Part shown: positions 42,815 through 50,787 of the stretch, in pieces
Layout: every line of letters starts with the position of its first letter
Numbering within the stretch: position 1 is the first letter of the stretch
Assembly: GCF_938045405.1 (NCBI RefSeq)
Contig: NZ_CALIMW010000201.1
Location: 1-63,073, forward strand
Source of the DNA: an uncultured Campylobacter sp.
Lineage (GTDB): Bacteria > Campylobacterota > Campylobacteria > Campylobacterales > Campylobacteraceae
DNA: 63,073 bases
Direction of reading: 5' to 3'
Notes under the pieces: model-generated
Told to the model about the DNA's origin: nothing
Databases searched by the model: none
What the model saw: the letters and a program-made list of their open reading frames with translations, nothing else
Program-made: the position numbers and the translations under genes

Positions 42815-42828
42815 AAAAAGACGAGTCG

Positions 42829-44088
42829 CTAACGAATTTGCCCGCCTCCGCGGACGACGTATTTATAGGTCGTGAGCTCCCTCACTCCCATCGGCCCTCT
42901 GGCGTGCAGTTTTTGCGTGCTGATGCCGATCTCGCCGCCAAATCCAAACTCGCTGCCGTCGCTAAAGCGCGTCGAGGCGTTGGCGTAGACGACCGCGCTG
43001 CCGACTTCGTTTAAAAACTGCTCGACGTTTGCGTAGTCCTCACTTAAAATCGCGTCCGAATGCCCGCTGGAATACGCGTTTATAAAGCTGATCGCCTCGT
43101 TCGTATCCCGCACGGCGCGTACGGCTAGCACGAGATCCAAAAACTCGGCACCAAAGTCGCTCTCGCCTGCAAGTTTGACGTTTTTAGTGCCTCGCAGCTC
43201 CGACTCGCACGCGCCCAGAAGCTCCGAGCTCACGCGAAACTCGACCTCCGGCATCTCGCGCACAAGCCCCGGTAAAATTTCGCCTACCACGCGCTCATGC
43301 AAAAGCACGCACTCTACGGCGTTGCAGACGCTTGGGCGCTGGATTTTGGCGTTTTTGATTATCTTTGCCGCCTCGCTCAAATTTGCGCTCTCATCGACAA
43401 AGATGTGGCAAACTCCCTCACCCGTCATGATGATCGGTACGGTCGCGTTTTGCGCGATAAAATCTTTTAAGCTCTTGCCGCCGCGCGGTATCAAAACGTC
43501 GATATACTCGCTCATTTTCGCCATGTGTGCTACGACTTCGCGTTCGGCGCTCTCCACGAGCTGCACTGCACCCGTCGGTAAGCCGAATTTCGCCCCCGCC
43601 TCGTTAAATAAATTTACTAAAAAGATGTTTGAATTTAGCGCACTAGCACTGCCTCGCAGGATCGCTGCATTGCCGCTTTTTAGCGCCAGAGCCGCCGCGT
43701 CGATGCTGACGTTTGGACGGCTCTCATAGATGATACCAAGCACCCCCAGCGGCACGCGCACGCGGCTGATTTGCATGCCGTTTGGATGGCTCCAGCCGCC
43801 TAGATTTTCGCCCACGACCTCTGCAAATCCCGCCACTTCGCGCACGCCCTGCGCCATAGCCTCGATGCGGGCGTCGGTTAACCTTAGGCGATCTAGCAGC
43901 GCCGCACTAAGCCCCGATTTCTCGCCGTTTGCAAGGTCTTTGGCGTTTGCCGCTTTTATCGCGTCCTTTTGCGCGAGCAGCTCGTCCGCCACGGCGTTTA
44001 AAATTTCAAATTTAGCCCTGCTATCAAGCCTCAAAAGCTCGCTGCAAGCGGCCTTTGCGCGCTTACAGATATCTAAAATTTCGTTCAT
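42829..44088 (-). CDS. proA: Glutamate-5-semialdehyde dehydrogenase
   Basis: Second step of proline synthesis, reducing glutamyl phosphate with NADPH. 419 residues: VPLGVLGIIYESRPNVSIDAAALALKSGNAAILRGS near 113-148, the catalytic Cys in RPSVCNAVECVLLHE, and DGSEFGFGGEIGISTQKLHARGPMG near the C terminus are all ProA signatures. It lies 139 bases after the broken EF-hand gene and 407 after proB. Confidence 0.95.
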   Translation of the reverse strand: MNEILDICKRAKAACSELLRLDSRAKFEILNAVADELLAQKDAIKAANAKDLANGEKSGLSAALLDRLRLTDARIEAMAQGVREVAGFAEVVGENLGGWSHPNGMQISRVRVPLGVLGIIYESRPNVSIDAAALALKSGNAAILRGSASALNSNIFLVNLFNEAGAKFGLPTGAVQLVESAEREVVAHMAKMSEYIDVLIPRGGKSLKDFIAQNATVPIIMTGEGVCHIFVDESANLSEAAKIIKNAKIQRPSVCNAVECVLLHERVVGEILPGLVREMPEVEFRVSSELLGACESELRGTKNVKLAGESDFGAEFLDLVLAVRAVRDTNEAISFINAYSSGHSDAILSEDYANVEQFLNEVGSAVVYANASTRFSDGSEFGFGGEIGISTQKLHARGPMGVRELTTYKYVVRGGGQIR

Positions 44089-44227
44089 TTTCGCTCCTTA
44101 ATCTATAAATCAAATCACACGCTTTGTATCAAAATGCTGCGAACAGCACCTATATCGCACCTAAAATTCTACGCGTTATTATCTGATCCGTGCGCGGTGG
44201 CTTAAATTTAGCGCGCTTTGGGGCATT

Positions 44228-44447
44228 TTATTTCGGATCTTGTGCCAAAATCTCCCGCACTCGCCCGGCATTATTCCCAACCTTCTCGTTCCAATTCGCA
44301 CACGGCTCTTTTACGTAATCCGCCAGCTCATATCCGCGCAGCTCAAGAACATCTAGCTCGCCGTTTTTATCGGCGTCCAGCTCATCAAATTTTGCCGTCC
44401 ACGCCGCGCCCGCCAAGAGTAGTGCAAAAAAATATAATCTTTTTCAT
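44228..44447 (-). pseudogene. Secreted single-EF-hand protein, frameshifted at poly-T
   Basis: The ATG at 44447 has GGAAGG five bases upstream and encodes MKKIIFF, but a run of 7 T (minus strand; 44426-44432) then shifts the frame and a stop follows. Removing one T gives about 72 residues: a good signal peptide (MKKIIFFALLLAGAAW) leading into TAKFDELDADKNGELDVLEL. DADKNGELDVLE is a perfect 12-residue EF-hand loop (D-x-D-x-N-G-x-L-D-x-x-E). The downstream frame is intact to DPK. This could be a phase-variable gene in the off state, a fresh pseudogene, or a sequencing error. It lies between proB and proA. Confidence 0.7.
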
Positions 44448-44495
44448 CTACGCCTTCCGTTTGAAATTTTAAACGCACAGAACACGGCTAAAATT

Positions 44496-45617
44496 TCATT
44501 GCAGCGCGATATTATCCGCGTGGATCGCGTCATCGTCGCTTTTGTAGCTTAAAGTCTGCTCTATCTCATCGCTTTTTACGCCCGCTATGCGCGCAAGCTC
44601 GCAGCTTGAATAGTTGCTAATGCCGTGCGCCAGCAGCTTGCCGTCGGTCGCGCAGACGTTTACGATCTCGCCGCGCTCAAACTCGCCGCGCACCTCGGCG
44701 ATGCCTACTGCAAGCAAGCTTTTGCCCGATTTTATCGCCTCTGCCGCACCCGCGTCGATAATCACCGCGCCTTTGCTGATCGCGCCGTATGCGAGCCAGT
44801 ATTTACGCGAGCTAAGCCGCGCCGCGCCCGCGCTAAAGAGGGTGCCGACCTCCTCGCCCGCCGCTATTTTAAGCAAAATTCCGTCCGTACGCCCGTTTGC
44901 GATGATCAGGCTAGTGCCGATCTGATTTGCCATTTGCGCCGCCGCGATCTTGGTCGCCATGCCGCCCGTGCCGAATTTACTGCCCTCGCCGCCTGCCATT
45001 TTGACGACGTGCTCGTCGATTTTTTCAATAAAGCTTAAAAGTTTTGCGTCCGCGTGCTCGCTCGGATTTTTGTCGTACAGCCCGTCGATATCGCTTAAAA
45101 TCACGAGCAGATCAGCATCGATTAGCCCCGCTACTAGCGCACTTAGCGTGTCGTTGTCGCCCACTTTCAGTTCATCTGCTACGACGGGATCGTTTTCGTT
45201 TATGATCGGCACGATGCCGCGCGAGAGTAGCTCCGCGCAGACGTTTCGCACGCTAAGATAGCGCACCCTGTCGCTAAAATCGCCTCGGCTTAACAGCAGC
45301 TGCGCGATAATGCGGTCATGCGCCCAAAATAGCCGCTCGTAAAGATGCATCAGTGCGACCTGTCCGACCGCCGCTAGAGCCTGCTTGCGGCTTAAAATTT
45401 TAGGTCTTTGCGCGATACCGAGCAGCCCCATACCCGCGCCCACGGCGCCCGAGCTTACCAAAGCCACGCAAAAGCCCGCATCTTTTAGCTTGCAAATTTG
45501 CGCGACTAGACTTTTGATGAGCCGCTCATTTAGCGAACCGTCCGCATTGGTAAGCGTTGAGGTACCGATTTTTACGACGATACGTTTTGCGCCGCCCAGA
45601 AGCTCTTTTCTACCCAT
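44496..45617 (-). CDS. proB: Glutamate 5-kinase with PUA domain
   Basis: First step of proline synthesis. Residues 1-255 form the amino-acid kinase domain (VVKIGTSTLTNADGSLN, VSSGAVGAGMGLLG, INENDPVVADELKVGDNDTLSALVA, and GTGGMATKIAAAQMA). From about 275 a PUA domain follows, so it is the long form; C. jejuni ProB lacks PUA. Length 373. Start ATG is preceded by CGGAGCGGAAA, a moderate ribosome site. Confidence 0.94.
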   Translation of the reverse strand: MGRKELLGGAKRIVVKIGTSTLTNADGSLNERLIKSLVAQICKLKDAGFCVALVSSGAVGAGMGLLGIAQRPKILSRKQALAAVGQVALMHLYERLFWAHDRIIAQLLLSRGDFSDRVRYLSVRNVCAELLSRGIVPIINENDPVVADELKVGDNDTLSALVAGLIDADLLVILSDIDGLYDKNPSEHADAKLLSFIEKIDEHVVKMAGGEGSKFGTGGMATKIAAAQMANQIGTSLIIANGRTDGILLKIAAGEEVGTLFSAGAARLSSRKYWLAYGAISKGAVIIDAGAAEAIKSGKSLLAVGIAEVRGEFERGEIVNVCATDGKLLAHGISNYSSCELARIAGVKSDEIEQTLSYKSDDDAIHADNIALQ

Positions 45618-45982
45618 TTTCCGCTCCGAAATTTTTGAAAATTATATCGAAAACGGCTTATTTTAAATTTTATGTTTTGAGCTGAGTGGATGCGAGCTTT
45701 GGCTAAAATTTATTCCCGAATAAAATTCGGCAGCTTCTAAATACGAGAGATAAAATTTTTTGGGTAAAAGTTTGATTATAAAGTAGTCGTATTTGGCGTA
45801 GTAAATTTTCTTATAAAGCGTAGAGATAGTCTGTTTACGAAGATCGTAACGGGAGATAAACTCCCGTTATCGCGCGAAATTTTACTGATTTAAAATTTAC
45901 CGGATCCTTGCTAAAGCGCGGCGTTGAGACTTAGTTGCATCTCCACGTCGTCGCTAACGAGCAAAATTTTCTTCATTTTAGC
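45618..45982. other. Gap between proB and the Fcc-type operon
   Basis: 365 bases. It contains a hairpin (AACGGGAG-ATAAA-CTCCCGTT, 45848-45868), which may end the minus-strand reductase operon, and a 21-codon frame at 45911-45976 described separately. No full gene is present. Confidence 0.55.
45911..45976 (-). pseudogene. Possible remnant of a response-regulator N-terminus
   Basis: A 21-residue frame, MKKILLVSDDVEMQLSLNAAL then stop, starts 6 bases after the tetrahaem membrane cytochrome gene. The first 10 residues look like the receiver-domain start MKKILLVDDE. It is too short to be functional in that role. It may be a decayed gene or chance. Confidence 0.25.
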
Positions 45983-46654
45983 CTACTTTTTGGTGGCATT
46001 GCCTTCTTTATCTTCAGTCTTCACCTCTTTCGGCCCCACATAATCCTCCCCGAAATAAGCCTTTTTTATCTCTTCTTTTTTGATTGCGGCTTTCTTTTCG
46101 TAGATTTTGTATTCAGGCTTCCAGTAGTTTAGCATATTGTTTAGCCCGCTGTGGCCTACCTCGGCGTGACAGCTAGCGCAGGTTAGTTGCTTATCCGTAT
46201 TTAGCAAGCTTTGATAGTGAGCGTGCATCTTTTGAGCTTGCGGGCTCGTTAGCTTATTATCCACCAAATTCGTATGGCAGCTAACGCAACCGTTATCAAA
46301 TACGAAGTGCTCTCTTTTTTCTCTATTTTTATGCCAGTCTATAGCCTCCGGATCTTTAAAGAAATGAACGTATCCCTCCATCAATCCGTTTTTAGCTTTA
46401 GTTAAAACGTATTTGGCTAGGTTGTCGTGAGGTATGTGGCAGTCTACGCATTTAGCCCTTACTCCGCTTTTGCCTTTGCCGCTATGTACGTCGTTACTAT
46501 AAGCTATAACCATAGGATCCATCTCGTGGCATACTACGCAAAACTTCTCTCCGCTAGTTTCTTCTAGGGCGTAATGCACGGGAAGTACGACTAAAAACCC
46601 TATAATGCCGCTTACTAATATAATAAGCGCTAGTACTTTCTTTGAAATTTTCAT
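45983..46654 (-). CDS. NapC/NrfH-family membrane tetrahaem cytochrome c (FccC-like)
   Basis: 223 residues from ATG 46654, which overlaps the previous stop (ATGA). A membrane anchor lies at about 6-27 (LALIILVSGIIGFLVVLPV). Four haem motifs: CVVCH, CVDCH, CVSCH and CASCH. A charged C-terminal tail follows. Proteins of this family take electrons from menaquinol and pass them to periplasmic reductases. With the next two genes it resembles the Wolinella succinogenes fccABC set. Confidence 0.85.
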   Translation of the reverse strand: MKISKKVLALIILVSGIIGFLVVLPVHYALEETSGEKFCVVCHEMDPMVIAYSNDVHSGKGKSGVRAKCVDCHIPHDNLAKYVLTKAKNGLMEGYVHFFKDPEAIDWHKNREKREHFVFDNGCVSCHTNLVDNKLTSPQAQKMHAHYQSLLNTDKQLTCASCHAEVGHSGLNNMLNYWKPEYKIYEKKAAIKKEEIKKAYFGEDYVGPKEVKTEDKEGNATKK

Positions 46655-47091
46655 GGCGTTACCCCCATCCATTGCGGAACTTCGTGTTCGTGGCACTCCG
46701 TGCACATATTGGTTGATTTTTTATGCTCGTTGTGGCACTCGTCGCAGTATAGCGTAGGGCCGTCGTGAACCGAGTTGTGGGGATTTGCTTTTAGCAGATC
46801 CATGTATTCTAGTCTTTTAGCTATCTTTTTCTTGTCGCCGTGACAGGATATACAGCCTTTATCGCCTATGGATTTAAATTTACTAGCGTCGTTTCCTTGT
46901 CCTTCGTGACAATCAAGACAGGTGAAGCTTAGCTTTTCATGGTGAGGCTTTAAAGGGTGTTTGGCTCGCAGTTCATCGGTGACGTTAAGATCAGCTAAAG
47001 ACGTTATCTTTGCGCCTAAGGCTTCTGCGCTAGATGCAAAAGAGCATAGTAGCATAGATGCGCACAAGACGAGAAACGCTTTATGTTTCAT
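46651..47091 (-). CDS. Periplasmic tetrahaem cytochrome c (FccB-like)
   Basis: 146 residues with a Sec signal (cleaved near SSAEA). Four haem-binding motifs CxxCH: CLDCH, CISCH, CDECH, CTECH, with further His residues for bis-His ligation (KPHHEKL, HNEHKK, HEHEV). It is a small electron carrier that would connect the membrane cytochrome to the flavin subunit, as the haem domain does in fused flavocytochrome c3. Start ATG 47091. Confidence 0.88.
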   Translation of the reverse strand: MKHKAFLVLCASMLLCSFASSAEALGAKITSLADLNVTDELRAKHPLKPHHEKLSFTCLDCHEGQGNDASKFKSIGDKGCISCHGDKKKIAKRLEYMDLLKANPHNSVHDGPTLYCDECHNEHKKSTNMCTECHEHEVPQWMGVTP

Positions 47092-47156
47092 GCGAATTCC
47101 TTTCGGATGTCAAATTTACAAATTTAACTGCAAATTCGGCTTTAAATTTAAAAAGA

Positions 47157-47331
47157 TCGCAGGCTGAATTCTCGAATTTAGTCTTAAATTTGACCTGCGA
47201 TACGAAATAAGATTTGCAAGTATTTCGAGGCGATTTTTGGGGTTTTCTGCTTCGCAAGCTCGCAACTGCAAGCAGAAGAAGTTAAAATTTGACGAAGATA
47301 AGGCATATAGCCTATCAAGTCAAATTTTAAC
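47157..47331. repeat. Dispersed repeat copy 2 and inverted repeat between the flavin and cytochrome genes
   Basis: 47212-47238 is identical to 42685-42711. ATCGCAGGCTGAATT (about 47157) and GCTCGCAACTGCAAGCAGAAG-type words (about 47258-47278) match copy 1 in inverted orientation. A long imperfect palindrome follows with arms GTTAAAATTTGAC (47281-47293) and GTCAAATTTTAAC (47319-47331). It separates the flavin gene from the cytochrome genes. Confidence 0.7.
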
Positions 47332-47340
47332 GAAACCCGC

Positions 47341-47360
47341 AAAAAGCGTCCGAAAGACGC
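47341..47360 (-). terminator. Terminator after the flavin reductase gene
   Basis: On the minus strand GCGTC-TTTCG-GACGC followed by TTTTT, starting seven bases after the stop. It is a classical intrinsic terminator placed between the flavin subunit and the two cytochrome genes, so the cytochromes may be made in smaller amount or from their own promoter. Confidence 0.75.
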
Positions 47361-47366
47361 CTAAAA

Positions 47367-48917
47367 TTAGCCTATATTCTCTCCCGCAATCATACCAAAC
47401 GTTAAGCAGTCTGCGATCGCCACGCTACCTAAGCGGCTAGCTCCGTGTACGCCGCCCGTGATCTCGCCTGCGGCAAATAGTTTTGGAATAGGCATCTCTG
47501 TTTGTAGAGAGATGACCTGGGCTTTGGTATTGATATCGATACCGCCCATAGTGTGGTGGAGTTTTGGCGTACCGCGCATAGCGTAGAAAGGCGGTTTAGA
47601 GATATCTACGCCGTTTGTAGTGGTTTTATCCATAGGTTTACCAAAGTCCTCGTCTTTGCCAGATTTAACGAAGCTATTATATCTCTCTACCGTCTTTTTA
47701 AGCTCTGCGGCAGGGATTTTATAAAAAGCCGCTAGTTCGTCTAAGGTTTCAAATTTCTTTAGCACGCCGGACTCCAGCGGTTTGGTGTAGTGTTCAGGTA
47801 TGACCATATTTTTTACGCCCTCAGAGTCGCAGAAGTTGATAGGATAGATATCCGCTTTTGCGTCGATTACTTTAAACATAGCTTGAGAGCGGGTGCGGCG
47901 GTCCGCTAGCTCGTTCATATAGCGTTTGCCGGTTCTTGGATCGACTGAAATTCCGTAGCGGAAGCTTCCGTTTACGTTAAACATAGAGCCTACGCCAAAG
48001 CCTTTTTCGTCAGGGCATGCCCATGGACCGAATTGTATCCAGCTTAGCTGAACAGGGGTAGCGCCGATCCTAAACGCCTCTTTCATAGCGCCTGCTGTTG
48101 CGCCCGGGTGGTTAGTGCTATCCGTAGTAGGCAGGATAGAGGGATCTTGAACTTGTCTAAAGAATACGTCGCGGCAAAATCCGCCCGCAGCTAGCACTAC
48201 GCCTTTTTTAGCTTTTATCGTCTTTTTAGTTCCCGTAGTGTTTTCGGCGTCGTCTTTTTGGCTCTTTGGATCAAATTTATAATCCTCTCTGATGATCACG
48301 CCGTCTACGCCGCCGTCTTCGCCTAGGACGAATTCGTCAAATTTAGCTCTTTGTCTTAGCTCGCAGCCTTGTAGGTTTTTAAAGTATTCTACCATCGGCT
48401 GAACAATACCCGAGCCTGAACCGTTAGCGGTTTGGAGCGATCTAGGTACGCTGTGTCCGCCTGCGTGAGTAACTTTATCTATGTATTTAGCGCCGCATTT
48501 TAGAGTTAGTTTATATGCGTCTTGAGCGCGAGTAGCGATGGTGTCGATGAGATCTACGTGGTTTAGTCCGCGGCCGGCTTTTAGGCAGTCTTTGATAAAT
48601 AGCTCGTTGCTATCTTTGATGCCTTCGGCTTTTTGTTTGTCGCTGTTTGGAACGGCAAAAATTCCGCCGTTAATAACGGAGTTACCGCCAACGCGTCCCA
48701 TCTTTTCTAGGATTAGGACTTTATTGCCCTTTTCGGCTGCGGTGATACCTGCTGCTAGTCCTGCAAAACCGGAACCAACGATGACTACGTCCCACTCTTC
48801 GTCAAATTTGACGTCTTTAGCGTTTACCGCAGCATTTGCGTTTACGGAGCCGAGCGCTAAAGCACCCGCGCCAACTAGGCTCATTTTGAGCAGATCACGT
48901 CTTGAAACGTTTTCCAT
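47367..48917 (-). CDS. Periplasmic flavocytochrome c-type reductase, flavin subunit (FccA-like)
   Basis: 516 residues of the fumarate reductase/urocanate reductase flavoprotein family, without haems. Tat signal SRRDLLK at 5-11; FAD motif GSGFAG at 48-53. Of the fumarate reductase active site, the Arg in NELADR (R339), HHTMGG (H453/H454) and HGASRLG (R494) are present. The His normally in QxHPT is replaced: the sequence is IQFGPW with G296. So it should reduce a double bond, but the acid it binds may not be fumarate. Ribosome site AGGAGAC precedes the ATG. It heads the operon with the two cytochrome genes. Confidence 0.85.
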   Translation of the reverse strand: MENVSRRDLLKMSLVGAGALALGSVNANAAVNAKDVKFDEEWDVVIVGSGFAGLAAGITAAEKGNKVLILEKMGRVGGNSVINGGIFAVPNSDKQKAEGIKDSNELFIKDCLKAGRGLNHVDLIDTIATRAQDAYKLTLKCGAKYIDKVTHAGGHSVPRSLQTANGSGSGIVQPMVEYFKNLQGCELRQRAKFDEFVLGEDGGVDGVIIREDYKFDPKSQKDDAENTTGTKKTIKAKKGVVLAAGGFCRDVFFRQVQDPSILPTTDSTNHPGATAGAMKEAFRIGATPVQLSWIQFGPWACPDEKGFGVGSMFNVNGSFRYGISVDPRTGKRYMNELADRRTRSQAMFKVIDAKADIYPINFCDSEGVKNMVIPEHYTKPLESGVLKKFETLDELAAFYKIPAAELKKTVERYNSFVKSGKDEDFGKPMDKTTTNGVDISKPPFYAMRGTPKLHHTMGGIDINTKAQVISLQTEMPIPKLFAAGEITGGVHGASRLGSVAIADCLTFGMIAGENIG

Positions 48918-49157
48918 GATGTCTCCTTTATTTTACCGTTATACGGTTTTTTTCAGATGCCTAATTTTAAGGGCATTATACTAAAAGTTAAATAAAAGCA
49001 AAATAATATTATTGAAAAATTGTTTTTAAATTTTAAAAAACCGCCGCCGCTAAAAAGCCGCTTATCGGCCACTTGCTAGTTCTAAATTTAGACAAATTTT
49101 AAATTTAAATCTCTACATAAAATTTTGTGCGCTATGAGAGCGCGTATCCTGTGCCAG

Positions 49158-49183
49158 ATAAAAGAGACCCGCAAAGCAGGTCT
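49158..49183 (-). terminator. Terminator of the NifB-like operon
   Basis: On the minus strand AGACC-t-GC-ttt-GC-g-GGTCT then CTTTTATC, directly after the stop codon of the NifB-like gene. It ends the five-gene unit before the flavin reductase promoter. Confidence 0.7.
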
Positions 49184-50011
49184 TCATTTCTCGCAAAGCT
49201 TGCCGCACGCGTCGGCGCGGCACCTGCTGCAGTGAGTCATTTGCGCCATTGAGCCGCCGATTAGCTTTTGCATACTGCGAATTTCTTCGTTTGAGGGCGA
49301 TTTGATATTTGCAAAAGGCGTATCATGCACGGGGATCATCGCCATGCAGTTCATGATATCGGCTTGCCACTCTTTGGCTTTTTTGGCGATCTGGGGGACG
49401 TGATCCATATTGACGCCCGGGATTACGACCGTATTGATCTTTACGATCATACGGGCTTCTTTTAGCTTGCGGATCCCTTCCTCTTGGCGCTCCCCAAGAA
49501 TTCTAGCGCCCTCTTCACCATGGTAAATTTTGTTTTTGTGGCGCACCCACGCATAAATTTTGCCGCCTACGCCCGGCGTTACGGCATTGACGGTCACCGT
49601 CACGTGGCTCACGCCGATCCGCACGATATCATCCACGTGCTCGGGCAGGGACAGGCCGTTTGTGGATAGGCAAAGTAGGGCGTGAGGGAAGCGGGCTTTG
49701 CATTTTTCAAAGGTAGCTAGGGTCTTGTCGGCATCGCACATAGGATCCCCGGGTCCTGCGATACCGATGACCGAGATATCCTGTCTAAATTTAAATAGAT
49801 TTTCCACGTATAGCGCAGCTTCGTCAGGGCTTTGCACTCTCCCCGTTACGCCGGGGCGATTTTCGTTAGCGCAGTCGTAGATGCGGTTGCAAAAATTGCA
49901 TTGGATATTGCAATGCGGCGCTACGGGAAGGTGCACGCGCCCGTAGGCGGCGGACGCTTTTTTGCTAAAGCAGGGGTGGTTGTCGAAAGAGGGTTTGGCG
50001 AAAAAATTCAT
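49184..50011 (-). CDS. NifB-family radical SAM protein without NifX domain
   Basis: 275 residues from ATG 50011, overlapping the previous stop by one base; a reading from 50065 adds 18 residues that look unlike NifB. The radical SAM motif is C34-N-I-Q-C38-N-F-C41 in HCNIQCNFCNRIYDCANENR, close to NifB. The N-terminal HPC (H12, C14), and C-terminal CSRCRADACG (C261, C264) used in NifB for cluster precursor binding, are kept. The AdoMet part is followed by IAGPGDPMCD and STNGLSLPE. There is no NifX-like C-terminal domain. NifB makes NifB-co, an 8Fe-9S-C cluster, but nitrogenase is not visible here. Confidence 0.9.
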   Translation of the reverse strand: MNFFAKPSFDNHPCFSKKASAAYGRVHLPVAPHCNIQCNFCNRIYDCANENRPGVTGRVQSPDEAALYVENLFKFRQDISVIGIAGPGDPMCDADKTLATFEKCKARFPHALLCLSTNGLSLPEHVDDIVRIGVSHVTVTVNAVTPGVGGKIYAWVRHKNKIYHGEEGARILGERQEEGIRKLKEARMIVKINTVVIPGVNMDHVPQIAKKAKEWQADIMNCMAMIPVHDTPFANIKSPSNEEIRSMQKLIGGSMAQMTHCSRCRADACGKLCEK

Positions 50012-50787
50012 CAATCTTTTTTCCTTCCGAATTTGATGGCATCCGCGTGGCAAACATCCATACAATCGCCGCAGTTCGTGCAGTTCATCTCGTCGGGCCT
50101 AGTGCCCATTTCGCATTTGCGCAAACAGGCGTTGCAGTTATCGCAGGCACCTGTTTTGTAAACGCGAAATATTGAAATTTTACGCAGCAGCTCCATTATG
50201 CCGCCGCTAGGACAGGCGAAGCGGCACCATAAATTTGCGACGATCAGTGACGCAGCGATGAGAGCTACGACGACGGCAGTGCGAACCGCCCAGTACCAGT
50301 CGGAAAATTTAAAGGACATGATAACGGCGTTTAGGTACTCGTCGCTGGTGCGGATGGGGATCATGACGCGAGGGTTGCCGTAGATAAAATATACGCCGGC
50401 GCTAAGCAAAACGGCTAGAACCATGCCTATTTGCGCATATCGTAGCTTCCTGTTATTTTTTAGCTTAAGCTTGAAAGCGGCAAATTTGCCGAGCATTTGA
50501 TTTACGAATCCGCCCGGGCAAAGCCAGCCGCAAAACGCGCGCCCGAGGAAAATAACCAGCACGGGGATAAATAGCCAAAAGCCGAAAAACACGGTCGCGA
50601 TCCGCCCCCAGCACGTAACGATCGGACAGGATTGGCAGTTTACGAAAGGCACGATAAATGGGCATCTAAAAATCCCGTAATACGCCCATTGTCCGATCGC
50701 GCCTATAAAAATCAGCTGCACCAAGCGACGAATTTTAGTTAGTCTAGAGACTTTTTTCATCTTTGCCATATTTACGATACTAAACAT
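50011..50787 (-). CDS. NapH/NosR-like membrane 4Fe-4S protein
   Basis: 258 residues. Five or so membrane helices, with CxxxCP-like motifs at helix ends: WLCPGG and FACPSGG, as in NapH/NosR/MauN. The C-terminal domain has two ferredoxin motifs, CDNCNACLRKC and CTNCGDCMDVCH. Such proteins carry electrons between membrane quinols or donors and redox partners. An additional CQSCPIVTCW lies near 53-62. It overlaps the binding-protein gene by 8 bases and the NifB-like gene by 1. Confidence 0.88.
   Translation of the reverse strand: MFSIVNMAKMKKVSRLTKIRRLVQLIFIGAIGQWAYYGIFRCPFIVPFVNCQSCPIVTCWGRIATVFFGFWLFIPVLVIFLGRAFCGWLCPGGFVNQMLGKFAAFKLKLKNNRKLRYAQIGMVLAVLLSAGVYFIYGNPRVMIPIRTSDEYLNAVIMSFKFSDWYWAVRTAVVVALIAASLIVANLWCRFACPSGGIMELLRKISIFRVYKTGACDNCNACLRKCEMGTRPDEMNCTNCGDCMDVCHADAIKFGRKKD

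Larger units (their letters stand above)
42445..42828. other. Intergenic region between proA and the binding-protein gene
   Basis: 384 bases with no gene. It holds a dispersed repeat (42664-42777) also found near 47157-47275, and a hairpin terminator for proA at 42787-42814. Promoter elements of the binding-protein gene should lie near 42445-42530. Confidence 0.6.

Noticed and set aside
49184..50011. Evidence of nitrogen fixation
   Set aside because: Only a NifB-like protein is visible; no nitrogenase structural gene is in the window, so no such claim is made.
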